Shown here: in pieces, positions 12,501-25,299 of the stretch
Layout of the letters: each line of letters opens with the position of its first letter
Numbering within the stretch: the stretch's first letter is position 1
Source: Citrus sinensis
Taxonomy: Eukaryota > Streptophyta > Magnoliopsida > Sapindales > Rutaceae
Direction of reading: 5' to 3'
Length of the DNA: 64,000 nt
NCBI RefSeq assembly: GCF_022201045.2
Contig: NC_068556.1
Span: 3,946,001-4,010,000 of the forward strand
Made by a program: the position numbers and the translations under genes
The notes under the pieces: generated by a model
The model's input: only the letters and a program-made list of their open reading frames with translations
What the model was told of the DNA's origin: nothing
Database searches by the model: none

Positions 12501-14467
12501 CTCTATGCTTTACCTCAATTATAATGGAAACATTTGGACTGCTCTGTAGACTCTTCAAATATGATTCTGAATGAACCTGATCAAAGATAACCAAAAAGTT
12601 TAGGATATAGATTCATATCCACAGGGTATCCAAAAGGATATACTTACTGTATGACAGTAACTATGCAGTGTATCCAAAAGGATACAATTCAGTAAAAAAA
12701 CTTGGAAACGCCTTTCTTTAAAATTAATCACTCTCCCATACCAAAGAAAGAAGCAACTTATGCAACAGGATAATTGAGCATAGAAACTTCACATGAAGGA
12801 AATAAATAAGCTTCAGTTTTAAAACCTTTGTAAAACAAGAGGTAGAAAAAGACGTGTTACATAGGCCCACAAGAACAAGCTGATTGAAAAGAGAATCAGG
12901 TTTAAATCGCATAACTCAAAAGTAAAATGACGGCTCCCTTAAGTTGTTACTACAAAAGGCCTACGGCTTGAGTTGAATGCTGTCTTTTGACCAGCATCCA
13001 CATTGAGAACTCACACAATTGACTGCTACCAAAATAATATCCTTTCACGAATAGCAGCATTACAACTTAGTCTGAGTTGTGCAGTATCGCACAGCTATTC
13101 CAAAACCTATTAGTTCAGATGAAAGGCATCAGCTATAAAAAAATTAACCGTCATATGTACATACAAACAGAGTCCGCGTGTTTTACTGTATATGTAATAC
13201 TGAATTGTAGGTGGGGTTAGTGAATAGTTTGAAAATCCCAACAAAATCAACCCCAAGTAAACAAATTCCTGCACATGACCTTCAAATTTACTGCTTACTA
13301 CTATCCCTTCATGAATCAGATTTGTATGTATGTATATATGTGTGCATGTATATATTTAGCCCCTTCTTTATGAGAACATCCTCATTTTAACAAAACGAGG
13401 ACGCTATTAAAATATTAAAAAAAAACATATATTTTAATATATAGGAGACTGTATTTTTGTGTCTGTTAATGACATTCTCACTTTCTTAAAATAACGATGT
13501 CATCATTAGAGAAAAATTATATATATATATATGCAAACATCCGAACTAGAAAAGGACTCTAGATATATATGTAAAACTACTAATGCAGATTCACATTATT
13601 AATAGCTAAGAGCTCATCTGGTATGAAAGTACCACAAGCAGATCTTCCTTGGAAGCTTCTAGTGGCTCAACGATACAATTTTTATCCAGAAAACCCTCAG
13701 AGCTAAGGAACTGGCAAATGCGACCCCATTTGGAAGAATCAAATGGGTGCCTGCATAAATTTTACAAACAGTCTGAGAAAAAAGTCAAATTTCTAGCTCA
13801 AATTCAGTCCAGAGTCAACTAAATTTTAGGATATTCCAGTTTTAACATAGTGATAAACAAACATTTGCAATGATAACCAATTGAAGTTTCTTTAGAACAA
13901 CTTGCAGGACCAAAGCAAATCAAACATGTGTGGAACAGAACGCACAAACACAAGCTATTATTAAGCTAAATTTATGCCGTAATAACTGCAAAGTCAAGTA
14001 GTAATCAATAACACGATAAGTATGTATTTATTTTATTATATCAAGCCAAGAGTAATTTGATTCACACATTCCAAATACCAATAAACAAGCGGATATTATT
14101 TCACTATTCTACAAAACTAACACATAACTAACTCAAAACATGTAAAGAGAAGCAAAGAGGAAAAAAAATTAAAATTAAAATTAAAATGAAAAAACAGGAA
14201 CAAAAGAAAGAAATTCGGAGGATCTTACAGCTTCTCTATGCCAAGAAACGAAATATCGTAGTCAGGCGAGTATATCAGAGGGAGCTGTTTCGTTCAAAAA
14301 TTAAGATCAAATTCAAAATCAAATTTAACAACATACTATACGAAAACGATTGCGAATTTTGTCACCTTGAAGATAGGAATATCGAAATAAAGCTTGCTAG
14401 AGAGAATTCGATTTCTTTTCAGAGTTTCAGCATCAGTAGTAACAGACGGAGACGACGACGACGACAT
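9594..14467 (-). CDS. HDA2: Class IV histone deacetylase HDA2 (HDAC11-like)
   Basis: A zinc-dependent lysine deacetylase, the plant counterpart of animal HDAC11. Thirteen exons join in frame to 352 residues, the usual size: 14467-14366, 14284-14229, 13750-13633, 12576-12514, 12189-12121, 12002-11836, 11717-11653, 11571-11525, 11361-11317, 11228-11178, 10561-10475, 10185-10098 and 9694-9594. Visible motifs are YSPDYDISFLGIEKLHPFDS near the N-terminus, the catalytic His pair GGGFHHCS (about 161-162), zinc ligands in DLDAHQGNGHE (D199, H201), the third ligand in NAGTDILEGDPLG (D279), and the catalytic Tyr in TSGGYMKSS (Y322). All key residues are present, so the enzyme should be active. The start follows from five codons encoding a Ser run and a plausible exon 1. 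Intron 3 is long (about 1.05 kb). Cellular substrates cannot be read from sequence. Confidence 0.96.
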
Positions 14468-14899
14468 TCTGAGAAAGCGAATGTATCGATACGGAGAATG
14501 CGAGACTTTGACGGTTGGTATACTGAGGAGAGAGCGGACAGTTGATTAACCGAGGTTCCGAGTTGATTCGGAGTAATAGTTGCGACTCGGATCGTCATCT
14601 GAGAGGTGTCAAAACTAGTAGCGTGAATGAGAGAATTTTTTTCAAAGAAATGGTGCGGCTTTGTTGTTTAAGCGCCGTTGAGGAACGTTCGATTCGGATT
14701 CGTCGATTGCACAGTTGTGGGGATTTGGCAGTGTGTGATTGGGTAGATTTTGGTACGTGGTTCACGCGCTGGTATTGGACGTGGAAATTGAAAAAGAATA
14801 ACCGCTTTATACTTTCTACTGTCATTATTTTTGCTTCTACTTTATAGAGTTAAGCGTGGCACTGCAGCGGATCAGACCATGACGTACCGTCCACGTAAT
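14468..14899. promoter_or_regulatory. HDA2 upstream region
   Basis: About 430 bp between the HDA2 start codon and the hAT-like element. It is less AT-rich than the flanks, as expected for a promoter and 5' leader. Overlapping ORFs on both strands show no conserved protein. I see no specific regulatory motif that I would defend. Confidence 0.4.
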
Positions 14900-15926
14900 T
14901 AGAGACGGTAAATATCTTATTATGGATGAAATATCCATAAAATACAAATCTATAATTATTTATAATACATATATTTATACTCATATCCAATATTTAATAT
15001 TAGATATGAATATAAATTTTATTCATATAAATATAAATATTTATAAATATTTTATTTTTATTATATAAAAAAATAATATAAAATAATTAAAATTTCAATA
15101 TCAAATTTGGCTGGATTTAATTAGATCAATTTTATAAAACTGCAGATAGCAAATGCAGCAACTCCTCGTTAGACAGCTTGCAAGGCCTCTTGACTCTTAT
15201 CCTCGAATGCCGTAGATTTTAGAACCTGGATAAACGTTTCCTTAAACAAGCTCATTTCCATTTCTGAGCAAGAAGATGAACACAAGTCGTCAACACCACT
15301 CACCTCCTCATCATCGTCATCTTCCCCAGAATGACAACCATCATCATTTACAAAATTTTCGTTATTCGGACCCTTCTGTTTAGACAATCTCAAGAGCTCG
15401 ATCACTTTCTTCTTCTGCTTAAACGTTGCGCCAAGCGAGTTTTCCAGGGTTTTCGAAGGGAAAATACCTTGCCACTTCAACACAGAAGTGATGGTCATGG
15501 ATTTGGTGAGATGGAGGGAGGGTGATTATACGAGGACGATTGAGAAATGGATGAGGATTCAAAAGGAGAGGAGGATTTATGAGCTGGGATCTCTTGTTCC
15601 TTTCCCAGTGACTTGAGAGAAAAGAGAAGAGAAGAGAATGAGATGAGCGGTTGTTGATAATCTTAGGGTTTGCTAAATCTAGAATCTAGGACATTTGTTT
15701 TTGTTTTTTTCATTTTAGTTTAACAATATAATTTTTTTTAACTTTAAATAGATAAATTAACTGAATTTTGGATATTTATTAAATATTCATATCCATCTAA
15801 TATCTAATTGGATATTTTAAAAAATATTCATATGCATATCTAAGAAGATTTTGGATGGATATTATTCAATCTAATTGAATTGGATATATGGATATCCAAT
15901 TTGAATAGATCAATTTGTCATCCCTA
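14900..15926. mobile_element. hAT-like element carrying an internal ORF
   Basis: A 1,027-bp unit flanked by a perfect 8-bp duplication CACGTAAT (14892-14899 and 15927-15934). The left end reads TAGAGACGGTAAAT and the complement of the right end reads TAGGGATGACAAAT, an imperfect inverted repeat of hAT type. Both sub-terminal zones (about 14920-15080 and 15740-15920) are rich in GGATAT/ATATCC repeats, as in Ac-like elements. The middle (about 15160-15660) has a different, gene-like composition and holds the 109-codon ORF. No transposase remains. Confidence 0.62.
15169..15498 (-). CDS. Small acidic hypothetical protein inside hAT-like element
   Basis: A 109-codon intronless ORF with a real ATG, preceded on the minus strand by a pyrimidine-rich, leader-like stretch (about 15499-15660). 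The N-terminal 40 residues are basic (KQKKKVIELLRLSKQK). A strongly acidic block follows (GEDDDDEEVSGVDD), then a Ser/Cys patch and a helix-like C-terminus (SLFKETFIQVLK). I do not recognise a family. It lies wholly within the 1,027-bp transposon, so it may be a captured gene fragment, a retrocopy or an element-specific gene. Base composition differs from the AT-rich flanks of the element. Confidence 0.45.
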   Translation of the reverse strand: MTITSVLKWQGIFPSKTLENSLGATFKQKKKVIELLRLSKQKGPNNENFVNDDGCHSGEDDDDEEVSGVDDLCSSSCSEMEMSLFKETFIQVLKSTAFEDKSQEALQAV

Positions 15927-18900
15927 CACGTAATCCCCATGGTGGAATAACCGCTTCAAAATTAAAGTCGGTTATAATAAAGAGCTATTGAGCGACTCTT
16001 AATCTGAATTTATTATGAAATAATAATAATAACAAAATAAATAAAATCTTATCTGTTAAATTATTTATCAATTAAGAGCATAATGAAATATCAGTAGAAA
16101 AAGAGAAAATAAATAAGAGAGACAATGTATAAAGAGAAGTTTTATTCAATATTCAAATAATGGTATTAATATATATATTCAAATAATGAGTAAATACCTC
16201 ATATTACGGTTACATAACTATAAAGTGATATGTAATATATCATAACTATAAGAGATAATAATCTCCAAATTAAGGAGAAAATGGGAGTTATAAGGAGGTT
16301 AACATTTGTTTCTGGGAAATAAAAGATTGCTTTGATAAACATTTACGTAAATAATAATTATTTTATTACACTCCCACTTGGATGTTCAACCTACTAAGCA
16401 TATACGTCATTAAAACCTTTGATAGTAAAAACCTAAGAATATGCCTTATTGAAATATTTGGTGGTAAAAACCTATGGAAAAAATAATAGCAAAGCGAAAA
16501 TATTATACTATCTATTTGTATCTTAAGGAGGTACAAACTACCTCATTACAACCTTATTAGGAAAACCCGATGGGATAACAACCTAGTGAAAGAAAGAGAA
16601 TTCATTGCACATAGCCCTCCATATCAATAACTCCCTTTAATAAGTGCACTCCCGCTCAAAGTGATATGGGTGCTTCAATGATCATATTTTATTGTAACTA
16701 ATAATACGTTGGTGAAATAATATGCAGGATTAACACCATCTTTAAAAGCTTAAAAACATATAACAAATTGGAGATACTATCATCTTGATTTAAGAATATC
16801 GCCATGCATATATCTTCATAATTTTGTTGATCTTCTTCAATAAAATCAAGTTTTAGCATCCATATTAAGGAAAAAATGTAATATACTACTCACACTATTT
16901 TGGCGTTTTTTAAGTTTATGATGAACATGTTTTAATTTGTAATAATGCAATTTATCTATTGCTTTTGTGCACACAAGTTGGAATAAAATATGATGCTTCA
17001 GGATCAAGAAATATACATTATATTTTAAAATAGAATAATTTTTTAATATAAAATATTTTAGTTATTTCTATAATATCAATATTCTACTTAATAAATTTCA
17101 ATCCATAAATTGAAAGAAATTCTTTCATTTTGAGATCTTTCATCATGAATTTTGTTCTTAAAAAAATTTGAATTCATAAGCTTTTTAATATCAACATGTA
17201 CATTATACTTTAAAATTGAACAATTTTTTAATATGAAATATTTTATTATTTCTATAATATTAACATTCCACTTGATAAACTTCAATCCATAAATTGAAAA
17301 AAAATATTTCATTTCAAAATATTTCATCTTTAATTTTATTCTTAAAAGAAATGAAATCATCAACATATTTTGCAAAGATTGCAAATCTAATTTTTAATAT
17401 TTAATAAAATCACATAGTAAAGTGGATAATGGACATACTCCACTTACAATAAATGTTCACTCAAGTGATTATATTTTACAAGTCTAGATTCTTACAATAG
17501 ACACATTTATGATAATAGCTTTATCAATAATATATAAAATGCAAACTTTTTGATTTTGTACTTCAAGTGATTGTTTTAAGCATTTTATCATTAAAGGATA
17601 AGTACAAGATTCTTCAATTTAATTTTGATGCACTATAGTTCAAATTTACATTTTATTAATAAATTATACCAACTACAGGTGTATGGACTAGAAGACCAAA
17701 GCTCTTCAAAATTTACCAATCAATTTTATATCCTCAGGAGGGTATGGACTGCAGCTCCAAATATTTTACAATTTTGGCGAATCAAATAATTTGGTGATCT
17801 TCACATTTTGTAATTTGGGATCCTAAAAATTTTATCATAATAGCTAAACTTTTATTGACAACAATCTTTTGTCAATTTCTATTTTTCTCTTGCACAAAGT
17901 ACGGACATATAATTAATCAAAAGTTTGTTATTTTTTAATATATGTGCTGATGAGATTTTTCGAAGCTTAATACATGTCTCTGCAAGAGCTAACGATCCTT
18001 CTTTCTTAAATTGCACATATTTATTTTATAAGGCAATTTGAATCTCTGTCTCTCACCATCTATCTCTTTAAGGGTATTTAAAATTCATTTTCTAGTTGGT
18101 AGACTATGCTTCTCCAAGGGCGTTACATTCAATAATTTAATATAAATAAAATATTTTGTCATACATGCAAACATGTTCTCTTTAGAAACATCAAATTATT
18201 TCACTTCAACTTCCCATGAATTAAGATATTTGCATCAATTGATCTATTAAATGCTTTAAGCATTCATATATATCACTGTTTCATCCTTTAAGGACACCAT
18301 ATATATCGACCCACGATCATATCCTGTTTGTAATTCTCTCACTTTTACGAATATTTGCAATTCATCTTTATTTTTTTTTCTTGATACAATATTGAATCAT
18401 CAAAAGAATACATGACTCCTTGATTCAAATTCATGTGAAGTTTTATTTATTCCATACATACAGCTTTATTAAGCCAAATTAGTGAAGACGTTGGAGTTGA
18501 ACTTTGGGTCTATCACCAAATATTAATTCAAGTCTATTCCATTTCTGGTGGTATAATATTTACATTTTGATTTCTTGTATCAAATAATAAGACCTATAAC
18601 TATTGTTAATTAATTAAAAAGACCTAAAACCTATAACTATTGTTAATAAGAACTATAACTAAGCCCCGAATTGTAAATATTCGTCAGTGATGAGATATTT
18701 AACTCGACCGTCATCTAATGAGACGCCAATGTCATGTAATAAGAGGCAACTAATTTTCACTTTCATTTACGGCGATGGAAAATGCTCAGTCAGTAATTTC
18801 ATTTTGTTCCCAATGATAAAACTGATATTGACTAAAGGCATGATATTGATTAAGTAATTTATTCATAATAAAATATGTATGGTGCAGTGGATCCAAAATC

Positions 18901-18940
18901 AAAGGTGGGGAAGAAGTTTTGTAGTAAGAGTTGGATTTAT
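15927..18940. other. AT-rich repeat-derived intergenic DNA
   Basis: No gene is supported. The stretch at 16370-16640 contains phrases (repeated AAAACCT, ACCCGATGGGATAACAACC) that look like degenerate retroelement untranslated sequence, but no domain can be read. A tandem duplication with a period of about 185 bp lies at 17008-17375. The rest is low-complexity AT-rich DNA. Confidence 0.45.
17008..17375. repeat. Tandem duplication, ~185-bp period
   Basis: The segment beginning TACATTATATTTTAAAAT at 17014 recurs as TACATTATACTTTAAAAT at 17199. Later landmarks, such as CTTAATAAATTTCAATCC and CTTGATAAACTTCAATCC, keep the same offset. The copies differ by scattered substitutions and are non-coding. 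Confidence 0.75.
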
Positions 18941-21135
18941 TTTAGGGATATTATCATTTTTCCACTAAAGGTATTCTGACACATCATGTCAGTACTACGG
19001 TTTGGTAAAACTATCAATTTACCACCAAACATTTAAACTGTTAGCATTTTCCCACTATTCCGTTAAAAATCAGTTAATATGTAACGGAAAATTCCTCAAA
19101 GGTCAATTTTACCCCTGGAGCATAAAAGACTATGTAATTAACTTTTTATGAATTTTGTAATTAAATCATCATTTGTTGTTCTTCCTTCTTAAAGGACAAA
19201 AATTACCCTTTATGAATTTTGTAAAATTGACCGTGTGGTGTTAGGTACTTCATAAATTGATTTAATTGATTTAATTTTTAAAGGGAAAATTTATTTATTT
19301 AATTTTTTGTGTAAAATTATTATCATCATATCAAAGATTAAATTGCTTCTTTTGCACATTCTTTTTGTTTCCCTTTCATAAATTAATTTTTTGTAGTAGA
19401 ATAAATTGTCTTTAGCTCGTCAATTTAATAAATAACTTTTTGTTTCCCTTTCATAAGAACTTTAAAAGAAACTTAACTGATGAAAATATTTCGACAAATT
19501 ATAAAAGTGTTTAGTTAATACAAAGGTAGAGAATGCATAAGTAAAATTTTGACATTAAACTTTTGGAATGATCCATGGCTTATCTTTGCCAACCAATTAA
19601 TCAAATTATTGTTGTCGTGTGTGTATGTATGTATATATCAAATTTAATCCTTCATTGCAAATACCAAAATTTTCAGTCCCGACCATAATTTGAAAATGAA
19701 TAGTTATCATATATCCACTTCTACATCGTTCTAGAAACAAGTATAAAGTGAAGGATATACACCCACCGACCGATACGACAGAAAGTAGGAATACGATAGA
19801 ATTATCCCCATTACCCTAAATTCTGATCTTAGCTCGAAGAGGTGGCCATAACTTGTAATGTTAAAATCTCTGTTTGATTTTATCTCATGCCATGTCACGC
19901 GAATGGGCCAGGTATTATCACAATAATTCATTATTTTTTTTCCAAAAAAAAAAGCCAATTTCATATCTACAAAATCAACAATGTTTTTTTGCGTTCGCAG
20001 ACCTCGTCAATGAATTGTTTAATCACGGGGTTGTTGGCACTATCCATTGTCCAAGATTCTACCATTTGAAAGGGACGGGGTTGAAAGATAAAAAGGAGAT
20101 CTGCCGCGTTCGATATGGTGGATACAAGCATACAAAAGCCAAAATTATTGAATCATTTAATGTTAAAAAAGTAAACATGAGTTAAACGATTAATTAATCT
20201 TTACTTTTCAGTGCGTACGGACAGCAAGACACAAATAATATTCATAGTGAACACACGCGCAGATCGCAGTCGGTGATTACTAGCCACAACAATTAACAAA
20301 TCGATGCGTCCAACAAACTTGGTCTTCAACTTTTTCTTCTTCTTTTTCCCCCCCGTAATTTATGAAAAAAAAAAAGTGTTCTTTGTAAGTGAGTGACTTA
20401 GTTAAGTAAAATTCTTTAAGGTAAGTACTATATAAATTTAACTTTTAATCATTCAATTAATTTCGTATTATTTTATAGAATAATGATACAATCATAAATT
20501 TTTATATAAATTTATTTTATATAAATTAATATATCATTAATTAAATAAAAATATAAAATAATAAAAATATATCATATAAAAAAAATATTTAATTCTAAGT
20601 ACATGAATTAGCGCGGCGGTAGTTTGTACTGTATCATTGCCCTATTTTATAAGTTAAACTGGGGTTATCATAGTTGATAGCGACTCGAAGCAAAAATAGA
20701 AAGAAACTGATGGAATAATTTAAGATATTATCATCCGGCTCTGTTCTTCTTTTTAATTGTCAAATTTCATTTTCATACCAGTAGAGAAACCAACATTCAT
20801 TCAAACATCATTTCCAATAAATCCAGTAACGTCGACGGCGTTTTCGCCAGTCTAATCAACGCCTTAATACCAAATCTATGAATGATATCTGTGTAGTTAT
20901 ACAGATTGATGAAATTTTATGTAATTTCTATGGGTAGGTATAGATAAATTTTGCAGTGTGTCTTGAGTTGATATGAAAATGAAATCTTCCAATTGAACAC
21001 GCTTCATATTCACGAACACCAACAACTTGCTCCTTTCCTACAGAAAAATAAGCAGAGAGACGGACAGAAGTTAATATAAATTCAAAGAAAAACAGTCGCG
21101 GTTCTCATGAGTTGTTTTCTGCCGGCTTCGGTTCA
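18941..21135. promoter_or_regulatory. Intergenic and CBL10 upstream region
   Basis: About 18945-19210 resembles one end of a Mutator-like element (GGGATATTATCATTTTTCC), but no partner end is seen. The last few hundred bases before 21136 include a pyrimidine-rich tract and should contain the CBL10 promoter and leader. Short ORFs around 19.7-20.2 kb have no recognisable homology. Confidence 0.4.
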
Positions 21136-24100
21136 ATGGATTCTTCCGCCAACCGATCCTTCTTGAGAGCCTTCGATTATGACGTATCTCCGTCGTCTGT
21201 ACAAATACATACGTTAACATGAATTTGGTATTTTATTATTTCATTTTGATTTTTCTTTTTTTTCTTTTTTTGCCTTTTTTCCTTTTTTTTTTTTGGTGAT
21301 CTGTGGTTGAGCAGGGATCGAGTTCTTTGACATTCGGAGAGCGGATCTGTGCGGCGTGTATACCGTTGATTGCTATAATAGAAGCCGTCGTAATCACCGT
21401 CGCGAGTTGCTTTCGGTATCGGCCTCCAGTCCAGAAATGCCGCTTTGACGTCGGAGATCTTGCTCGACTTGCTGCTGAATCTCGATGTAATTTCTTTTTT
21501 TCTTGGACTGTGGTTTCTGATTGCAGATGTTGATTTTTAATTTGTTTGCGGAGCTGAGAAATTTCGAATTCCCTGTTTTGTTGTAAGTTACTGAGCCAAA
21601 AAGCTCTGCATAAGCTTCTGCTGCGGCTCTGCTATTGTGAAAAGCAAATAAAGAGATTTTTACTTGTTGACTTATATTTTTGGTAGTTGCTGCAAGTGAT
21701 TTTTCTTTTTGAATTGTTTTCTTTTGACACTTGTACCGAACAACAAAGTGTAATGTCGTCAAGAATAGAGTGACAAAATTTGAACATTGTGAATGTGCAA
21801 GTGTTTGTGTTTTTTTTTATACGTGTGATTGAGAGTTCTAACTTTTGTGTAATTGCTCATGGTGCAGTTTCTGTTAATGAATTGGAGGCTTTGTCCGAGC
21901 TGTATAAGAATCTCAGTTGTTCAATTATCAAAGACGGCTTGATACACAAGGTAAATATAAAATTTAAGTTTTTTTCTATTTTTCAGCTTAGAAGTTCTGA
22001 TATTAACTTTTTAATGGTGTCCAGATCATTGGTTAGCATGAATTCAAGACGGTGATGGTTAGAATAATGCATCAAATATTTTGTTTTTATGATTCTATTT
22101 TAGGATCAACTAAGAAATTTCTTCAGTTTTATATCTCATGGTTCAAAACCTGCTTAACATATTGTTTCTAATTGACTTGGGGGGGGGGGGGGGGGGGCGG
22201 CTTTTATCAAGCAAAAAAAGGGCGGACAACAATTTAGGTAGGTAAGCTTTGCAACCATCTCCTTGCATGTGTCTTCAACAAAAACCATTCCTACAAGTGT
22301 TCCTAGTTTGGCCCTTGATGTAGTTTTGACAGAGTGAGCTCTGATTGTTTCTAGTTATTTATTGTATTTTTGTTCTACGACATGTAAATTAGTGTGACCA
22401 ACTATTGTTATTTGGTTTTTGATTCTGATTGATTTGTGATAAATTCTTGTATCATAATTGTCAATAAGCCAAATTCTTGTGTCATAATCGTCAGTAAGCC
22501 AATGAAACAGTTGATCTGGCAGATGTGATCTTGTGAAAAGGTAACCATTGGTATGTTGTATATTGTCCTTTTGTGCTTTTGCATGACACTGATGCAGTTG
22601 CTATAATGGGTGCTATCTCTTTACTCAAATTTGTTGAATCAAATATATAACATTGGGTATATATCTGTATGCCAAATGAAAGAGTGTGCCTCTTGAATGT
22701 GGTTCTTGGGCCATGGTTCACTATCTCTTACCCGCATTGGGAATTTATCCCAAAAATTTGGGTGTCTATGATGCTGTATGTATTGTTGGAAAAGAAAAAG
22801 GCATAAAATGATATCCACACTGAATAGGCAATCTAAAGCACGTCTTATTGTCACTCTTTCAACTGTTTTTATTAACGTCCATCTTGAGTGAGGATGGTGC
22901 TTTGTTTCTTGTATATTGAGATGACTATTTCAAATGATTGTTATCATGTAGGAAGAACTTCAAGTGGCACTCTTCCAAGCTCCATATGGCGAGAATCTCT
23001 TTTTGGACCGGGTAGGTAATCTTATTGGACTATCTCCTATGTGTTTATGATGAATTGGACTTTTATTTGGTTTAATTGCTTCCCACATGGTGGAAAGCTG
23101 GGGGTCAGTTATTGAACAAGAGAAATGTAAAGGGTGTCACTCACATAACTCCCAGGCCACTGTTGAGTTTGTTTAGTGTATATCTAGAAATGGAAGTCCG
23201 AAATCAACATTAACAAGATTTTGTGAGTTTAATAACAAAATAAAGTTTCTGTAATTCATTTGCATGTATTTTATGGTTTGAAGTCAAATGATAGAAGTTT
23301 AATTGTTATTTCAGAAAGTTTCTCTTTATATTACATCACTGTATGAAAATGTGGCATTTGTTTTTGTAGGTTTTTGATCTTTTTGATGAAAAGAAAAATG
23401 GTGTCATTGATTTTGAGGAATTTGTACACGCACTCAATGTCTTCCATCCTTATGCCCCAATAGAAGATAAAATTGATTGTAAGAGTTCAAGATAAAAAAC
23501 TTTGGAATCATCTGCAACCATATTAATTATGTTCATTGAAACGTTTCATTTTGTTTCTTGCAGTCGCCTTCAGGCTCTATGATCTGAGACAAACTGGGTA
23601 CATTGAGCGAGAGGAAGTGAGTATACTTCATCCAATTTTGTTATCGGTGATTCATGTTCTGAAATACTGATAACTGATGATTTGTTGTTCTATGTTTTCA
23701 GGTGAAGCAAATGGTAGTAGCCATATTGATGGAATCTGAAATAAAATTGCCAGATGATCTTCTTGAAGCCATCATTGATAAAGTATGGTCTTCTAATTTT
23801 TTTCCTTGTTTCTGCTGCTCATTTTCTGGGGCATTTTGATACTTATAGCATCCTCATCCATTTGTCCAGACATTTGCAGATGCTGATATAGATAAGGATG
23901 GCAGAATCAATAAAGAAGAATGGAAGGAATTTGCAGTTCGAAATCCATCCCTCTTAAAGAACATGACTCTTCCATATTTGACGTACGTAATTAGCTTGTG
24001 CGTTTTAATCTGCTTTTTCTTTCCTCAAAATTGGGGTGCCTAATTGCAATTTAAACCTATGATCCACACTGTCTATTTTGACCTAATAAATGCTAAAAAT

Positions 24101-24202
24101 CATGCCAAACTGATGATCATGTTATTTTAATTGTTGTCATCCTACAGGGATATCACCACAATATTTCCAAGTTTTGTTTTTAACACCGAGGTTGAAGACT
24201 GA
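21136..24202 (+). CDS. CBL10: Calcineurin B-like Ca2+ sensor CBL10
   Basis: A Ca2+ sensor that recruits and activates CIPK kinases such as SOS2/CIPK24; CBL10 acts at the tonoplast and plasma membrane in salt tolerance. Nine exons join in frame to 262 residues: 21136-21198, 21315-21486, 21868-21950, 22952-23011, 23370-23478, 23564-23616, 23702-23782, 23870-23982 and 24148-24202. The hydrophobic segment [20 protein letters not shown] (about 32-51) is the CBL10-specific N-terminal anchor and replaces the myristoylation motif of other CBLs. EF-hands follow around [43 protein letters not shown] and [15 protein letters not shown]. The C-terminus [12 protein letters not shown] is the conserved tail. 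The start at 21136 is preferred because exon 2 has no ATG before [10 protein letters not shown]. Intron 3 (1 kb) holds a 19-base G run. Confidence 0.95.
22179..22197 (+). repeat. 19-base poly-G run in CBL10 intron 3
   Basis: An uninterrupted G run on the sense strand within intron 3, followed by CGG. It could form G-quadruplex structure in the pre-mRNA and is a likely length polymorphism. Confidence 0.9.
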
Positions 24203-24626
24203 AAATTCAAAATCCTTTCTATTAAGGTGATTTAAAACTTGCAGACTGTTTTAAAAAATGGAAAAAAAATTAAAAAATAAAAGTAAATACAGCTGCCACA
24301 GCAAACGGGGTGGATTAGCAAGTCAGTATAGAGCAAGCAAGGCCAGAATGATGACAATAATTTTGGGTTATTCCTATTGTTTCAGCTGTTAGTTTAGATT
24401 CTGATTGCACATCTGCTGCACAGTTAGTGGGAAAACTATGTAATGCCTAGCGCTGTTGTCTTAGATCCCTTGTCTGGGTTATCTGCCTCGTTTATGTTTG
24501 TTTTTCCTAGTAATCAGATAGTGCTGATCGTTAAGGATGATTTTTATTTTTATTTTTATTCTGGAGGATATTTTACTTGTAATTTTCAAATATTCAAGAG
24601 TTTATTCACTGTTTGATTGATGATTT
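24203..24626. other. CBL10 3' UTR and downstream
   Basis: The 3' flank of CBL10. It contains T-rich stretches suitable for polyadenylation but no clear single AATAAA. No other gene is seen. Confidence 0.5.
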
Positions 24627-24814
24627 AGGGTGTGTTTGGGAGTGAGGTGCTGTAGTTTTTAAGCTGTAGATGATGTGGAGTAAAATCCACAGTTGTGAAG
24701 TAGAAGTTGTAAAAAAAATTTGTTAAGCTGCCAAAGTCCAACTCCAAGTGTTACCAAACAACCGCGTAGCTGGGTTTTGGCAGTCCAATTAGCTCACCAC
24801 ACTCTCAAACAGGC
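24627..24814. mobile_element. MITE (family B), most complete copy
   Basis: About 188 bp. It begins AGGGTGTGTTTGGGAGTGAG and ends CACTCTCAAACAGGCT, an imperfect inverted repeat. The internal AGTTTTTAAGCTGTAG and CACAGTTGTGAAGTAGAAG are shared with the copies at 8944 and 27376. The target duplication is not resolved. It has no coding capacity. Confidence 0.65.
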
Positions 24815-25299
24815 TATTAATCCGTTAGTTATCGTAAACATGGTGTATTTTCTTTTTTAAATTTGTTTTTCATGTTTAGTTTCAAAAGACAAATTTAATA
24901 AGTGAAAATTAGGGAACCATTTTTTTTTGTTTTCCTTTCAATTTTTTTTAAAAGAATATTATGTAAAATACAACTACATAATTCTACCCAAAAAAAAAAT
25001 CATAATAAAGTTCACTAACAAAAATCACAATAATTAAACCCTCATAGATAGATGGAGAGACGCATATTCTCTATGAAAAAAAATGATATGTACACAGAAA
25101 TTTTACAATAGATCAAAGGTAATATAATTATTGATGCATGTATGACTTGTGTAATTGAATTTAATATAGTTGTTACATACATTATGATATTTGAAAATAA
25201 AATTATAATAGTATCATTTACTTATTGTATGATTGATATTATACTTTTGATTTATTGGAAAATTTCTCCCGTACACAATCGACTGTGGTGGCTAAATAA
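24815..25299. other. AT-rich intergenic, mostly no gene seen
   Basis: Mostly low-complexity DNA. The last 55 bases or so continue, on the minus strand, a coding-like frame that resumes beyond the transposon at 26166. Confidence 0.45.

Noticed and set aside
14186..14847. Two overlapping plus-strand ORFs (119 and 101 codons)
   Set aside because: The first is antisense to HDA2 exons 1-2 and the second lies in the HDA2 leader/promoter. Neither resembles a known protein.
16370..16640. Copia-type polyprotein remnant
   Set aside because: Phrases look like retroelement non-coding sequence, but no protease, integrase or reverse transcriptase motif can be read in any frame.
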